Source of the DNA: Pseudomonas sp. ML96 | GTDB lineage: Bacteria; Pseudomonadota; Gammaproteobacteria; Pseudomonadales; Pseudomonadaceae | Assembly: GCF_000761545.1 (NCBI RefSeq) | Contig: NZ_JPMY01000021.1 | Location: 30,735-94,734, forward strand | Reading direction: 5' to 3' | Length of the DNA: 64,000 bases | Shown here: piece after piece, positions 29,494 through 39,856 of the stretch | Position numbering within the stretch: the first letter of the stretch is position 1 | Layout: each line of letters begins with the position of its first letter | Position numbers and translations under genes: made by a program | Notes under the pieces: generated by a model | Told to the model about the DNA's origin: nothing | Databases searched by the model: none | Seen by the model: the letters and a program-made list of their open reading frames with translations, nothing else

Positions 29494-31422
29494 ATGCGCC
29501 GCCCTCTGTTCTGCCTGCTTTCCGCACTCCTGTCCTGTTCCCTCGGCCTCGCCAGCGCCCAGGCCGCCAATCTGGCCCAGCAACGGCAAATGTACGACGA
29601 GGCCAAGCGCGCCCTGGCCAATGGCGACAAAGGGCCGTATCTACGCTACGCCAATGCCCTGCGTGACTACCCGTTGGAGCCCTATCTGGCCTACGACGAG
29701 CTGACCGCACGCCTGAAGTGGGCCGGTAACGACGAAATCGAGGCCTTCCTCACCGAACACGGCGACCTGCCCCAAGCCGGCTGGATGAAACTGCGCTGGC
29801 TGCGCTGGCTGACAGAGCGCGGTGAATGGCAGACCTTCGCCAAGTACTACGACCCCAGCCTCAACTTCACCGAGCTGGACTGCCTCTACGGCCAGTACCT
29901 GTACAAGCAGGGCATGCAGGCAGAGGCGCGGGCCGCCTCGGAAAAACTCTGGCTGGTCGGCAAATCCCAGCCCGAGGCCTGCGACACCCTGTTCGGCACC
30001 TGGCGCGCCGATGGTCAGATGACCGAGGAGCGCCGCTGGCAACGCGCCAAACTGGCTGCCGAGGCGCGCAACTACGGCCTGGCCAGCTACCTGGTAAAAG
30101 GCCTGCCGAACCTCGGCAAGCAGGGCCAGCTGATGCTGGATGCCGCGCAGAAGCCGCAGATGATGAGCCAGACCGCGCGCTTCACCCCGGCCGACCGCCA
30201 TATGGCCGATGCCGCTGGCCTGGGCCTGCGCCGCCTGGCGCGCCAGGACCCGGAGAAGGCTATCGGCCTGCTCGAAGTCTACGCCGCCAAACTGCCCTTC
30301 TCCGCCGAGGAGAAAGTGGCCATCGCCCGCGAAGTCGGCCTGACCCTGGCCCGCCGCTTCGACATCCGCGCCCTGCAGGTCATGGCCCAGTACGACCCCG
30401 AGCTGCGCGACAACACCGTATCCGAGTGGCGCGCCCGCCTGCTGCTGCGCCACGGCCGCTGGGACGAGGCCTATCAGCTGACCAGCCGCATGCCCGCCGA
30501 CCTCGCCACCACCAGCCGCTGGCGCTACTGGCACGCGCGCAGCCTGCAGCTGGCCAAGCCGCAGGACCAGCAGGCCCTGGCGCTGTACAAGCCGCTGGCC
30601 GAGGAGCGTGACTTCTACGGCTTCCTCGCCGCCGATCGTATCCAGGTGCCCTACAGCCTGAACAACCGACCGATGGCCATCGACCCGCAACTGATGCAGA
30701 AGGTGCGCAACACCGCCGGCATCCGCCGCGCGCTGGAATTCCACGACCGTGGCCAGATCGTCGACGGCCGCCGCGAGTGGTACCACGTCAGCCGCCTGTT
30801 CAGCCGCGACGAACTGGTGGCCCAGGCCAAGCTGGCCTACGACAAGCAGTGGTACTTCCCGGCCATCCGCACCATCAGCCAGGCCAAGTACTGGGACGAT
30901 CTGGATATCCGCTTCCCGATGGCCTACAGGTCCAACCTGACCACCCAGGCCAAGGCCCGCGGCCTGCACTCCAGCTGGGTGTTCGCCATCACCCGCCAGG
31001 AAAGTGCCTTCATGGCCGACGCCCGCTCGCCGGTCGGCGCCATGGGCCTGATGCAGCTGATGCCGGGCACCGCCAAGGAAACCGCGCGCAAGTTCGGCAT
31101 TCCCCTGGGTGACCCCAAGCAGGCATTGGTGCCGGAGAAGAACATACAGCTCGGCGCCGCCTACCTGAGCCAGGTGCACAGCCAGTTCAACGGCAACCGC
31201 GTGCTCGCCTCGGCCGCCTATAACGCCGGCCCGGGCCGTGTGCGCCAGTGGCTGAAAGGCGCCGACCACCTGGCCTTCGACGTATGGGTGGAGAACATCC
31301 CGTTCGACGAGACCCGCCAGTACGTGCAGAACGTGCTGTCCTATTCGGTGATCTACGGCCAGAAGCTCGGTGCGCCGCAGCCGCTGGTGGACTGGCACGA
31401 GCGTTTCTTCGACGATCAGTGA
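29494..31422 (+). CDS. slt: Soluble lytic murein transglycosylase Slt
   Basis: Periplasmic exolytic transglycosylase that cleaves the MurNAc-GlcNAc bond with formation of 1,6-anhydroMurNAc. The signal peptide is MRRPLFCLLSALLSCSLGLASAQA. The next roughly 400 residues form the alpha-superhelical U and L domains. The C-terminal SLT domain has FAITRQESAFMADARSPVGAMGLMQLMPGTA (catalytic Glu-503) and AAYNAGPGRVRQWL. At 642 residues it is the usual length. Its product feeds the NagZ pathway, also encoded in this window. Confidence 0.95.
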   Translation: MRRPLFCLLSALLSCSLGLASAQAANLAQQRQMYDEAKRALANGDKGPYLRYANALRDYPLEPYLAYDELTARLKWAGNDEIEAFLTEHGDLPQAGWMKLRWLRWLTERGEWQTFAKYYDPSLNFTELDCLYGQYLYKQGMQAEARAASEKLWLVGKSQPEACDTLFGTWRADGQMTEERRWQRAKLAAEARNYGLASYLVKGLPNLGKQGQLMLDAAQKPQMMSQTARFTPADRHMADAAGLGLRRLARQDPEKAIGLLEVYAAKLPFSAEEKVAIAREVGLTLARRFDIRALQVMAQYDPELRDNTVSEWRARLLLRHGRWDEAYQLTSRMPADLATTSRWRYWHARSLQLAKPQDQQALALYKPLAEERDFYGFLAADRIQVPYSLNNRPMAIDPQLMQKVRNTAGIRRALEFHDRGQIVDGRREWYHVSRLFSRDELVAQAKLAYDKQWYFPAIRTISQAKYWDDLDIRFPMAYRSNLTTQAKARGLHSSWVFAITRQESAFMADARSPVGAMGLMQLMPGTAKETARKFGIPLGDPKQALVPEKNIQLGAAYLSQVHSQFNGNRVLASAAYNAGPGRVRQWLKGADHLAFDVWVENIPFDETRQYVQNVLSYSVIYGQKLGAPQPLVDWHERFFDDQ

Positions 31423-31442
31423 TCGCGGCTCATCCGAGCAAA

Positions 31443-31471
31443 AGAAAGGGCGCCCATGGGCGCCCTTCTTG
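31443..31471. terminator. Bidirectional terminator between slt and MOSC gene
   Basis: GGGCGCCCATGGGCGCCC is a perfect palindrome with A-rich left and T-rich right flanks, positioned between two convergent genes. Confidence 0.85.
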
Positions 31472-31485
31472 TTTCTGCTGCGGCC

Positions 31486-32289
31486 TTACTCCAGCACTTC
31501 CACCGGCATGCCCACGCGCAGCTCGCCGACGCCGCGCGGCAGCAGGTTCTGCCCGAAGTACACGTCACCATCGCGCTCGCGATAGGTCTTCAGCGTCGTC
31601 AGCGGCTCGCGGTCGGCGTTGCGCTCGCCGGTCTGCGGGTCGATGGTAGTGAGGATGCAACGGCTGCAGCCCTTGGCCACCTCGAACTCCAGATCGCCGA
31701 TGCGGATGCGCTTCCAGCTGTCTTCGGCGTAGGGCGCGCTGCCCTCGACCACCAGATTGGGGCGAAAACGCAGCATCTCCAGCGGGCGGCCGACCCGCGC
31801 CGACAGGTCTTCCAGCGAGGCCTGGCCGATCAGCAGCAGCGGGAAGCCATCGGAGAAGGCCACCTTGTCGCCGGGCTGGGCGTAGCCAGTGTCGACCTGG
31901 CGCGCACGCTCCTCCGGCACCTGGACCAGACGGCAGGGCCGGCCGATGAAGCAGCTCAGCCACTCGGCCGCCGCATCGCCGGCATCCGGCACGCGCAGGC
32001 TATCGCGCCACACGGTCACCCCACGCAGGTCCTGGTCCGCCTGCGGCAACGGCACCTCCAGGCTACCGAAGCCCGGCGCACTCAGGCTCAACCCTCCCGC
32101 CTCGTTGTACAGCGCGCTCAACTGGCTCATCTGCGGCAGCAGGCGCTGGGTCAGAAAGCGCCCGCTCTCCGGCTCCACCAGCATCCAGCGGCGGTCGCCG
32201 CGCAGGCCCAGGGCCTCCAGCGGGGAGCTGACCAGGCTTTCGCCACGGGCGGACTTGAGCGGGTATCGGTAGAGCGCGGAGAGCTGCAT
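31486..32289 (-). CDS. MOSC domain protein, YcbX-like without ferredoxin domain
   Basis: 267 residues: an N-terminal MOSC beta-barrel (MQLSALYRYPLKSARGESLVSSPLEALGLRGDRRWMLV) and a MOSC core with the conserved Cys region VAKGCSRCILTTIDPQTGERN. MOSC proteins bind molybdenum cofactor or its derivatives; E. coli YcbX reduces N-hydroxylated compounds. The C-terminal 2Fe-2S ferredoxin domain of YcbX is absent, so electrons must come from a separate partner. The specific substrate is not predictable. Mo-cofactor genes moeA, moaB and mobA lie 26 kb away. Confidence 0.85.
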   Translation of the reverse strand: MQLSALYRYPLKSARGESLVSSPLEALGLRGDRRWMLVEPESGRFLTQRLLPQMSQLSALYNEAGGLSLSAPGFGSLEVPLPQADQDLRGVTVWRDSLRVPDAGDAAAEWLSCFIGRPCRLVQVPEERARQVDTGYAQPGDKVAFSDGFPLLLIGQASLEDLSARVGRPLEMLRFRPNLVVEGSAPYAEDSWKRIRIGDLEFEVAKGCSRCILTTIDPQTGERNADREPLTTLKTYRERDGDVYFGQNLLPRGVGELRVGMPVEVLE

Positions 32290-32412
32290 ACGGGCCTCGA
32301 AGTGGATCAGGGATTACCCCTTCATTCATACGAAAGGGCGATGTGATGGGTTTCACGATTCTGCGTAGATTGCCGGTACATAAAACCAATAAAAACGCTT
32401 TTGGTGTAGCCC

Positions 32413-34095
32413 ATGACCAGTTCTACCCTCTCCGCTTCGCTGGAGCAGCCTGCCCAACGCCCCGTCTCGAACAACGCTCATATCCCCCTGCTGGCCTGCC
32501 AGCTGATCCTCCTCGCCGCCGTGCTGACGCTGGGCGACAACAGCCTGCGCGTGGTTGCCCTGCTGCTGGCTGGCCCCCTGTTCCTGCTCACCTGGCGGCT
32601 CGGCACGGTGCGCCCGGCGGAGCGTGTACTGGCAAGATTGGACGCTCTCGGCGGCACCCAGATCGACCTCTGCGAGCACACCGAGGGCGAGCCCGACAGC
32701 CTGGACCACCTCACCACGCGCCTACGCCAGTGCATCGCCGGCTTGCAGCATAACAGCCTGCAGATCGCCCTGGCGTCGGCCACCAGCCGCCTGCAGTCCG
32801 AGCAGGCGGCGCAGGAAGCCACGCAGCAACACAGCCTGTCCGAGCTGATCTTCCACGCCAGCGAGCAGACCACCGCAGCCCTGCAGGATATTTCCGCACG
32901 CGCCGGCGGCATCACCGAGATGAACGGTCGCAACCTCGACATGGCCCACCAGTCGCAGCAACAGCTCGGCGAGGCCTGCCGGCAGATGCAGGACGTCAAC
33001 CAGACTATGGAGGGCTTCCGCCACAACATCGAGGCGCTCGCGGCGAGTACCGCCAAGGTCCGCGAGATCCTGGTCACCGTGCAGGACTTCTCGACCCAGA
33101 CCAACATGCTGGCGCTCAACGCCGCCATCGAGGCGGCCCGCGCCGGCGAGGCCGGGCGTGGCTTCGCCGTGGTGGCCGACGAGGTGCGCAACCTGTCGCA
33201 GAAGGTCGGCAGCGCCGCCCAACAGATCGGCGTGTTGATGGAGGAAATGACCGGCGCCATGAACGGCGCCGACGAGCAGACCCAGCGCATGCTCGAGCAG
33301 AGCGCCTCGAGCGGCGCCGTGGTCAACGTTGCCAGCGAGCAGTTCGAGCTGATGGTGCACGACTTCAACCAGGCCAACGACGACCTGCTGATGGTCAGCA
33401 GCGCCCTGGAGGAACTGCACGCTACCAACCAGGAAACCCACCAGCACAGCAGCCGCATCCGCGAACTCAGCTTCACCATCGGCCAGTGCATGCAGCAGAA
33501 CTTCGCCCAGGCCGATGCCATGCGCGACACCACCAACCTGCTGATCCAGCAGCTGTGCACCTTCCGCCTGGGCAGCGGGCGCCTGGAGGGCATTACCGAG
33601 ATGCTGTTCCAGCGTCGCGACCTGATCGAGGCGCAGCTCGAAGAGCTGCAACGCTCCGGAGTCGACCTGTTCGACCAGAACTACCGACCGATCGCCAACA
33701 CCAACCCGCAGAAGCACGACGTCGCCTGGGTCGAGCCCTACCGCCGGCGCATCCAGCCGCTACTCGACGAGTGGGATCAGGGCGGCAAGGACGGCGTGCT
33801 GTACCTGGTGCCGATGACCGAGCGCGGCTACCTGCCGGCGGCGCGCAGCGCGGCCTCACAGCCGCCGACCGGCAACCCGCAGGTCGACGCGGCCAAGAGC
33901 ATGCACCAGCGTTTCATTGCCGTGAGCGAGAGCGAGATGAACAGCGTGCGCCAGTGCCAGCACCTGAGCATGGGCACCTTCGTGATCCCCGGCACCAGCA
34001 CCATCGTCTTCGTGATCTACACCCCGGTGGGCATCGGCGGGCGCCGCTGGGGCACCATCAGCGCCGGCATTCTGCCGGCCGCGCTGGGGGTGTGA
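32413..34095 (+). CDS. Methyl-accepting chemotaxis protein with C-terminal sensor-like region
   Basis: 560 residues. Two closely spaced hydrophobic helices (about 27-65) are joined by a very short loop, so there is no periplasmic sensor domain. A coiled-coil signalling domain follows, with the conserved hairpin tip [36 protein letters not shown] (about 225-260, quoted in part as the key region). The last 170 residues form a globular region with [16 protein letters not shown] and [22 protein letters not shown], resembling a Cache-like ligand fold placed after the signalling domain. Start at 32413; no HAMP domain was recognised. It is convergent with cheV. Confidence 0.85.
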   Translation: MTSSTLSASLEQPAQRPVSNNAHIPLLACQLILLAAVLTLGDNSLRVVALLLAGPLFLLTWRLGTVRPAERVLARLDALGGTQIDLCEHTEGEPDSLDHLTTRLRQCIAGLQHNSLQIALASATSRLQSEQAAQEATQQHSLSELIFHASEQTTAALQDISARAGGITEMNGRNLDMAHQSQQQLGEACRQMQDVNQTMEGFRHNIEALAASTAKVREILVTVQDFSTQTNMLALNAAIEAARAGEAGRGFAVVADEVRNLSQKVGSAAQQIGVLMEEMTGAMNGADEQTQRMLEQSASSGAVVNVASEQFELMVHDFNQANDDLLMVSSALEELHATNQETHQHSSRIRELSFTIGQCMQQNFAQADAMRDTTNLLIQQLCTFRLGSGRLEGITEMLFQRRDLIEAQLEELQRSGVDLFDQNYRPIANTNPQKHDVAWVEPYRRRIQPLLDEWDQGGKDGVLYLVPMTERGYLPAARSAASQPPTGNPQVDAAKSMHQRFIAVSESEMNSVRQCQHLSMGTFVIPGTSTIVFVIYTPVGIGGRRWGTISAGILPAALGV

Positions 34096-34114
34096 GAGAG
34101 AGTGCCGCGGCGCC

Positions 34115-35044
34115 TCAGGCGTCGCGGCGTAGGCGGTCGGCGATGACGTCGACCAGCTTGTCCGGCTGGAACTTGGAGAGGAAGTTGTCGCAGCCGACCT
34201 TCTTCACCATGGCCTCGTTGAAGCTGCCGGAGAGCGAGGTGTGCAGCACCACATACAGATCGCGCAGACGCGGATCGTTGCGGATCTCGGTGGTCAGGCG
34301 ATAGCCGTCCATCTCCGGCATCTCGGCATCGGTGAAGATCATCAGCAGCTTGTCGGTCATCACCTCGCCGGTGTCGGCCCACTTCTTCAGCAGCTGCAGC
34401 CCCTTGAGGCCGTCACTGGCGCTGTGGGTGCGAATGCCCAGTTGAGCCAGGGTCTCGCGCAACTGGTTGAGGGCCACGCTGGAGTCGTCCACCAGCAGCA
34501 CTTCGCGCCCGACCGCGCCGGCCAGTACCGGGTCGGCCAGTTTCTCGTCGGAGACCTTGGTGCTCATCGGCGCGATCTCGGCCAGCACCTTCTCCACGTC
34601 GATGATCTCGACGATCTGGTCGTCCACCTTGGTGATCGCGGTCAGGTAGTGCTGGCGCCCTGCCCCGCCCGGCGGCGGCAGGATGGATTCCCAGTTGAGG
34701 TTGAGGATGCGGTCCACACCGCCGACCAGGAAGGCCTGCACCGAGCGGTTGTACTCGGTGACGATGATGGTGCTGTTCTCGTTGGGAGTCAGCGGACGCA
34801 TGCCGATGGCCTGGGACAGGTCGATCACCGGCAGGGTCTGGCCGCGCAGGTTGACCACCCCGCAGACGTAGGGATGGCGGTGCGGCATCAGGGTCAGCTT
34901 GGGCAGCTGCAGGACTTCCTGCACCTTGAACACGTTGATGGCGAACAGCTGACGGCCCGCCAGGCGGAACATGAGGATTTCCAGGCGGTTCTCGCCCACC
35001 AGTTGGGTGCGCTGGTCCACTGTATCGAGAATGCCGGCCATCAA
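34115..35044 (-). CDS. cheV: Chemotaxis coupling protein CheV (CheW-REC fusion)
   Basis: 309 residues: an N-terminal CheW-like domain (EILMFRLAGRQLFAINVFKVQEVLQLPKLTLMP, YVCGVVNLRGQTLPVIDLSQAIG) and a C-terminal receiver domain with the acidic pocket VLLVDDSSVALNQ, phosphoacceptor Asp in MIFTDAEMPEMDGY, and switch Thr and Lys in VVLHTSLSG and VGCDNFLSKF. CheV couples receptors to CheA and can be tuned by phosphorylation. Convergent pairing with an unusual receptor suggests that it may serve that receptor, which is inference. The GC-rich inverted repeat at about 34101-34127 overlaps the cheV stop. Confidence 0.93.
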   Translation of the reverse strand: MMAGILDTVDQRTQLVGENRLEILMFRLAGRQLFAINVFKVQEVLQLPKLTLMPHRHPYVCGVVNLRGQTLPVIDLSQAIGMRPLTPNENSTIIVTEYNRSVQAFLVGGVDRILNLNWESILPPPGGAGRQHYLTAITKVDDQIVEIIDVEKVLAEIAPMSTKVSDEKLADPVLAGAVGREVLLVDDSSVALNQLRETLAQLGIRTHSASDGLKGLQLLKKWADTGEVMTDKLLMIFTDAEMPEMDGYRLTTEIRNDPRLRDLYVVLHTSLSGSFNEAMVKKVGCDNFLSKFQPDKLVDVIADRLRRDA

Positions 35045-35118
35045 ATATTCCTCATGTTTGAATCGAGTCTAGCTGCTATCGGCTGACTGCACGTTAACTA
35101 CAGTATGGCCTGGCGCCA

Positions 35119-36048
35119 TCATGCCGTAGGCACCTCGGCCGCGCCAGCGCCGTGGCCGAGCAGCGGGGAAATGTCCGGCAGGTGCAAACGCAGTGCCCCA
35201 GGCCGGGCAGCGAAGCGCAGACGCTGGCTCTCCAGCGGCTCGCCATCCAGGTTGATGTCCAACCCCTCCGGCGCCTCCACCTCCAGCCAGGGCAGGCGCA
35301 CGCTGACCGATACCGCCTCCACCCCCAGCACTCCGCCGGACAGCAGCGTACCCAGAGTGCCGACCATATCCTGCGGCGCCGGCACGATGCAGATATCGAG
35401 CAGACCATCGTCGATGCGCGCCTGCGGGCACAAGGCATGCCCACCACCAGCCTGGCGCCCGTTGCCGATGCCCAGGGCAAGGAAATCGCCTTCCCAGGCG
35501 AAATCAGGTCCACGAAAGCGGCCGAAAGCCGAGTGCACCTCGGCAAAGCGAGTCAGCCCCGTCAACAGATAGGCGGCGCCACCGAGCAGATTCTTAAGTT
35601 CTTCCGAGGTATTGGCGGTGACCTTGGAGCCAAAGCCACCGGTCGCCATGTTGAGGAACAGCTGGCCATCGGCTTCGCCCATATCGATTGAGCGTGGCTC
35701 GAAATCCAGCAGCGCCAGCGCCTCGGCCGGCACCAGCGAAATACCGGCGGCGCGGGCGAAGTCATTGGCGGTGCCCAACGGCAGCAGCGCCAGGCTGGCC
35801 TGGCCGCCAGCCAGCGCCAGGGCCTCGGCCACATCGCGCAGGGTGCCATCGCCACCGCCGGCAATCAGCGTCGGGTAACCAGCGGCCAGCGCCTCGTCCA
35901 CCAACCGCGCCGCATCGCCGCCCTCCCAGGTCAGGCGTACATCCAGCTGCCAGCCGCGCTCGCGCAGCGCCATCACGGCGGCGCGCACCTCCTCGTTCTG
36001 TGCCTGCTTGCCGTGCAGGATCAGCAGTGCCTTGCGTTCTGCCACCAT
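35119..36048 (-). CDS. Lipid kinase of the YegS / diacylglycerol kinase catalytic family
   Basis: 309 residues with the DAGK catalytic-domain pattern: LLILHGKQAQNEEVRAAV near the N-terminus, the nucleotide loop TLIAGGGDGTLRDVAEALA, LLPLGTANDFARAAGI, and the C-terminal GLDINLDGEPLESQRLRFAARPGALRLHLP. E. coli YegS phosphorylates phosphatidylglycerol in vitro; the natural substrate is uncertain. It lies downstream of the small membrane protein and of the glycerol-type operon, consistent with a role in glycerolipid metabolism. Confidence 0.88.
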   Translation of the reverse strand: MVAERKALLILHGKQAQNEEVRAAVMALRERGWQLDVRLTWEGGDAARLVDEALAAGYPTLIAGGGDGTLRDVAEALALAGGQASLALLPLGTANDFARAAGISLVPAEALALLDFEPRSIDMGEADGQLFLNMATGGFGSKVTANTSEELKNLLGGAAYLLTGLTRFAEVHSAFGRFRGPDFAWEGDFLALGIGNGRQAGGGHALCPQARIDDGLLDICIVPAPQDMVGTLGTLLSGGVLGVEAVSVSVRLPWLEVEAPEGLDINLDGEPLESQRLRFAARPGALRLHLPDISPLLGHGAGAAEVPTA

Positions 36049-36116
36049 GTCACTCCTCCACTCCGTCTCGACTAGAGCAGACCCTCATGCGCAGTCGAAA
36101 GTGCCCTCAGCGGAGC

Positions 36117-36458
36117 CTAGTGGATATCGGCCAGGTAGAACGCTGCCACGCCACTCAGCCAGGGCGTCAGAGACAGCAGAAATAGGCCGGCGCAAGGCAA
36201 CAGGCCACGCCAGCCACGGGTATGCACCAGATAGGCAGGAAGCACCACCGGCCAGAGGAAAAACAGGAAGGCGCCAAATTCGTAGGGCCGGTGATAACCG
36301 CGCCCCTTGGCATCCGCCAGGCACCAGTACACCAGCACCAGGGCAAAGGCCCAGCTCATCAGGAGCTCCGCCTGACGCGATGGAAAGTCGCCCGCATATC
36401 CCATAACCGAGTAATGCAGGATCGAGATCCCGAGCACCAACAGCCACACGAGCTTCAT
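36117..36458 (-). CDS. Small inner-membrane protein of unknown function
   Basis: 113 residues with three to four hydrophobic helices: MKLVWLLVLGISILHYSVMGY, LLMSWAFALVLVYWCLAD, FGAFLFFLWPVVLPAYLVH and LLPCAGLFLLSLTPWLSGVAAFYL. The ATG at 36458 is preceded by AAGGA at 5-nt spacing, so longer starts at 36464 or 36476 are less likely. It lies between the FGGY kinase and the lipid kinase genes on the same strand and may belong to that operon. No family was recognised. Confidence 0.65.
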   Translation of the reverse strand: MKLVWLLVLGISILHYSVMGYAGDFPSRQAELLMSWAFALVLVYWCLADAKGRGYHRPYEFGAFLFFLWPVVLPAYLVHTRGWRGLLPCAGLFLLSLTPWLSGVAAFYLADIH

Positions 36459-36521
36459 ACACATCCTTGTTGTCACCTAGCTCGCAGCAGTTTCCATCGC
36501 CACGCTGCGGTTAGGCAATGC

Positions 36522-38081
36522 CTAGGCCGGGTAGCCGGTGATCTCGCGAATGCAGCCGTACAGTGGCTTGAGCTGCTTGTACATGCGCAGGTAGACCTCG
36601 CGGTACAGGCGCTCGTACACCGCCACCGCCTGCGGGTTGGGCTGGAACACCTTGCCGACCCGGGTCATGGCCGCGATGGCCGAGGGGAAGTCAGGATGCA
36701 GGCCGAGGCCGACGGCGCAGTCGATGGCCGCACCCAGGCCGGAGGCCTCGTACAGATGCGGGCGCTCGGCCGGCAGGTTGAAGATGTCGGCGGTCAGTTG
36801 CATGGCCGCATCGCTCTGCGAGCCGCCACCGGAGATGCGCAGGCGCTCGATACGCGTGCCCGAGCGCTTCTCGATGCGCTCCTTACCCTGGCGCAGGGCG
36901 TAGGCCAGGCCTTCGAGGATGGCGCGGTACAAGTGCGCGCGGGTGTGCACGTCGCCGAAGCCGATGATCGAGCCCTTGGCCTCCAGCCCCGGCTCGCGGA
37001 TGCCCGGCGACCAGAACGGCTGCAGCATCAGGCCCATGGAGCCGGGCGGCACGCCCTCTACCAGCTCGTCGAACAGCGTCTCGGCCGCCACGCCCAGCTC
37101 CAGGCCGCGTTGGCGCTCGGCGTGGCCGAACTGCTCCTTGAACCAGCTGACCATCCAGAAGCCACGGAACACCATGACCTCGGTGTTGTAGTGGTCGGGA
37201 ATCGCCGCCGGGTACGGCGGGATCAGCGGGATGGTCTCCAGGTACTTGGCGCGCGTGGTGTTGATGGTCGCCGTGGTGCCGTAGGACAGGCACGCCGTGC
37301 TCGGCTCCACACCGCCGGCGCCGATCACCTCGCAGGCCTTGTCCGAGGCCGCGGCAATCAGCGGCAAGCCCTCGGGAATGCCAGTGTGCCGGCTGGCCTC
37401 GGCGCTGATGCTGCCGATGCGCTCGCCCGGCTTGACCAGCTCCGGCAGCATGTCCGGGCGCACCGGAATGGCCTGCCACTTCCAATCGCTGGGCTTGGCC
37501 CAGCACAGGCGCTTGTAGTCGAACGGCAGGTAGGCCACGCAGCTGCCCACCGAGTCGGCGAAACGGCCGCACAGGCGATGGGTAAGGAAGCCCGACAGCA
37601 GCAGGAACTTGTGCGTGCGCGCCCAGATATCCGGCTGCTGCTGGGTGATCCAGTTGGCCTCGGCCTGGCTGCGGAAATAGTCGATGGTCTCTTCTTCACG
37701 GATCAGCTTGAACAGCCAGCCCCAGGGGCCCTTGATATGTCCCTCGACCTCGGCGCGGCGCTGGTCCAGCCAGAGGATGGCCGGGCGCAGCGGCTGGCCA
37801 GCCTCGTCTACGTTGATCAGGGTGCCGCGCTGGGTGGTCAGCGACACGCCAGCGATCTGGCTCTTGTCGATGTCGACACTGGCCCACAGTTGGCGGCAGG
37901 CCTCGCCGAGGCTCCGCCAGTAGTATTCCGGGTCCTGCTCGGCCCAGCCGGGATGCTCGGAGTAATAGGGCTCCAGCTCTACCTTGCCCTTGCCGACCAG
38001 GTTGCCGGCCAGGTCGAAGAGTAACGCGCGCACGCTCTGGGTGCCGTTGTCGATGGCCAGCAGATAGGGTTGTTCGCTCAC
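36522..38081 (-). CDS. FGGY-family carbohydrate kinase (glycerol-kinase-like)
   Basis: 519 residues. It starts [21 protein letters not shown] (phosphate-1 motif of the actin-like ATPase fold), has [18 protein letters not shown], and near the C-terminus [22 protein letters not shown], the FGGY signature 2. It is divergent from true GlpK, so the substrate (glycerol, dihydroxyacetone, a pentulose or an alkylglycerol) is open. Its start overlaps the stop of the GlpD-like gene by 4 nt, so the two are coupled. P. aeruginosa has the same pair (PA3024-PA3025, from memory). Confidence 0.88.
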   Translation of the reverse strand: MSEQPYLLAIDNGTQSVRALLFDLAGNLVGKGKVELEPYYSEHPGWAEQDPEYYWRSLGEACRQLWASVDIDKSQIAGVSLTTQRGTLINVDEAGQPLRPAILWLDQRRAEVEGHIKGPWGWLFKLIREEETIDYFRSQAEANWITQQQPDIWARTHKFLLLSGFLTHRLCGRFADSVGSCVAYLPFDYKRLCWAKPSDWKWQAIPVRPDMLPELVKPGERIGSISAEASRHTGIPEGLPLIAAASDKACEVIGAGGVEPSTACLSYGTTATINTTRAKYLETIPLIPPYPAAIPDHYNTEVMVFRGFWMVSWFKEQFGHAERQRGLELGVAAETLFDELVEGVPPGSMGLMLQPFWSPGIREPGLEAKGSIIGFGDVHTRAHLYRAILEGLAYALRQGKERIEKRSGTRIERLRISGGGSQSDAAMQLTADIFNLPAERPHLYEASGLGAAIDCAVGLGLHPDFPSAIAAMTRVGKVFQPNPQAVAVYERLYREVYLRMYKQLKPLYGCIREITGYPA

Positions 38082-39667
38082 GAGGTTTCACCGGGCAGGC
38101 TGTAACACTGGCGCCACAGCGCCAGATAACGTTGTTGTTGTTGTTCCCAGCGCGTATCGCTCCAGCCTAGGCGCGGCTGGCACAGGACGCGGATACGCGG
38201 CAGTTCGGCCGCGGCGCCATCGGCCAGAAGCAGGCCGATGCGGGTGCGGCGCAGCAGCAGGTCGTCCAGCTGCAACACCAGTTCGTTCTCGCAGGCCAGC
38301 GCCAGTTCGGCCCAGAGCGTGGTGCTGGCGCCAATGCACTCACTACCCAGCTCGCCGATCAACTCGGCCAGGCGCGGCAACGCATGACCATGGCGGCCGG
38401 CCAGGCGACGCTGCTGGCTCAGGCACAGACCGGGCAATGCCACCTGTGGCGACGCGCGGAAAACCGCCTGACCGACATCCGCCACCTCACGTCCGAGCAT
38501 AGGCGCGCAGGCACGCAGCACTTCCAGGGCGAGCAGGCGGAAGGTGGTCAGCTTGCCGCCGGCCAGGGTCACACAGCCGGGCTCGACCCATAGGGCGTGC
38601 TCGCGCTTCTCGTCCGAGGGTTTCTTGCTCGCCCCCTGCTCTGCGCTGACCACCGGGCGCACGCCGGCCCAGGTGGAGAGCACGTCGGCGCGGCTGACGC
38701 CGGCATGGGGGAACACGCTGGCGCAGGCCGCCAGCAGATAGTCGACCTCGGCCACAGTAATTCGCGCATCGCTGTTCAATCCATCGCCATGGTCCAAGTC
38801 GGTGGTGCCGATCACCGTGGCGCCTTCCCAGGGGAAGACGAACACCGGCCGTTTGTCCTCGGGATGCATAAAGCTGATGGCCTGGGCCACCGGCAGGCGC
38901 CAGGCCGGCAGTAGCAGATGGCTGCCACGCAGCGGGCGGATATGTTCCAGGCCGCTCTTCTTGCGCAGCTCGTCGGCCCAGGCGCCAGTGGCCTGGGCCA
39001 CGGCGCGGGCGCGGAAGCTGAAACGCTGGCCACTCTCGCTGTCCTCGGCGACCAGGCCGTTCACTCGTTCGCCATCGCGGCTCAGCTCGACCACGCGCAT
39101 GCCATTGAGCGCCTCGCCGCCCTCGGCCCGCGCCTCGCCCAGCACGCGCATGACCAGGCGCGCATCGTCGGTGACCGCGTCGGTGAACAGGGTGCCGCCA
39201 AGCAGCTCGGTATCGTTCAATCCTGGCGCCAGATAGCGCAGCTCATTCGCCGGGTGGTAGCGGTGCAAGCGTTGCCCGGCCAGCGCGTCGTAGACGCCGA
39301 GCAGGCCGCCAAACACCTTGGGCCCAGGGAACTTGCCACGATAGTGGGGGAACAGGAACGGCAGCGGATCGACCAGCCCCGGCGCCTCGCCGAGCAGGCG
39401 CTGGCGCTCGCGCACCGAGTCGCGGGTCAGGCCCAGCTGGCCCTTGGCGATATAGCGCAGGCCGCCGTGGACCATCTTCGACGAGCGACTGGAGGTGCCC
39501 CAGGCGAAGTCGCGCTGCTCCAGCAGTAGGCAGCTCCAGCCGCGCCGCGCCGCCTCGCGCAGGATGCCGGCACCGCTGATACCACCGCCGACCACGATCA
39601 GATCCCAGTCACGCGCCGCCAGCTCGGGCAGCGCCGTCTCGCGCCACTGCGCGTTCCAGCTCGGCAT
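38078..39667 (-). CDS. GlpD-like FAD-dependent glycerol-3-phosphate dehydrogenase family protein
   Basis: 529 residues with N-terminal FAD motif [21 protein letters not shown], the GlpD box [34 protein letters not shown] and [14 protein letters not shown], and a C-terminal helical cap domain. The family oxidises sn-glycerol-3-phosphate to dihydroxyacetone phosphate and passes electrons to quinone at the membrane. It is probably a second GlpD-type paralogue, since the main glp regulon is not here. The position between an AGPS-like enzyme and an FGGY kinase points to a specialised glycerol or ether-glycerol pathway, which is inference. Confidence 0.88.
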   Translation of the reverse strand: MPSWNAQWRETALPELAARDWDLIVVGGGISGAGILREAARRGWSCLLLEQRDFAWGTSSRSSKMVHGGLRYIAKGQLGLTRDSVRERQRLLGEAPGLVDPLPFLFPHYRGKFPGPKVFGGLLGVYDALAGQRLHRYHPANELRYLAPGLNDTELLGGTLFTDAVTDDARLVMRVLGEARAEGGEALNGMRVVELSRDGERVNGLVAEDSESGQRFSFRARAVAQATGAWADELRKKSGLEHIRPLRGSHLLLPAWRLPVAQAISFMHPEDKRPVFVFPWEGATVIGTTDLDHGDGLNSDARITVAEVDYLLAACASVFPHAGVSRADVLSTWAGVRPVVSAEQGASKKPSDEKREHALWVEPGCVTLAGGKLTTFRLLALEVLRACAPMLGREVADVGQAVFRASPQVALPGLCLSQQRRLAGRHGHALPRLAELIGELGSECIGASTTLWAELALACENELVLQLDDLLLRRTRIGLLLADGAAAELPRIRVLCQPRLGWSDTRWEQQQQRYLALWRQCYSLPGETS

Positions 39668-39856
39668 TATCGAAACCCTTGAAGCAGCCGTCGCGAGCGC
39701 CCCGATAGCAAGGCGGACGGAGCGCAGCGACGAGACATATCAAGTCGATAGGCGAGGAGCGAGCACCGCCTCACAGCCGCTTGCGGCTGAACTGCCACAG
39801 GCAGGCCCGAAGGGCGAGCGCAGCGAGTCACGTAGCTATCGGGACGCGCAGTAGGC
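39668..39856. repeat. Structured intercistronic element with nested inverted repeats
   Basis: The 189-nt gap inside the minus-strand operon is not coding. GCGCCCCGATAGC (39697-39709) is the near-complement of GCTATCGGGACGC (39834-39846), so the ends can pair over about 125 nt. Inside are a hairpin AGCCGC-TT-GCGGCT (39775-39788) and a direct repeat AGCGCAGCGA (39721-39730 and 39817-39826). It resembles a dispersed intergenic repeat element of pseudomonads, but I see no second copy in this window. Confidence 0.55.

Noticed and set aside
29641..31398. 585-codon minus-strand frame across slt
   Set aside because: Shadow of slt; composition is typical of reverse-strand high-GC DNA and no motif is present.
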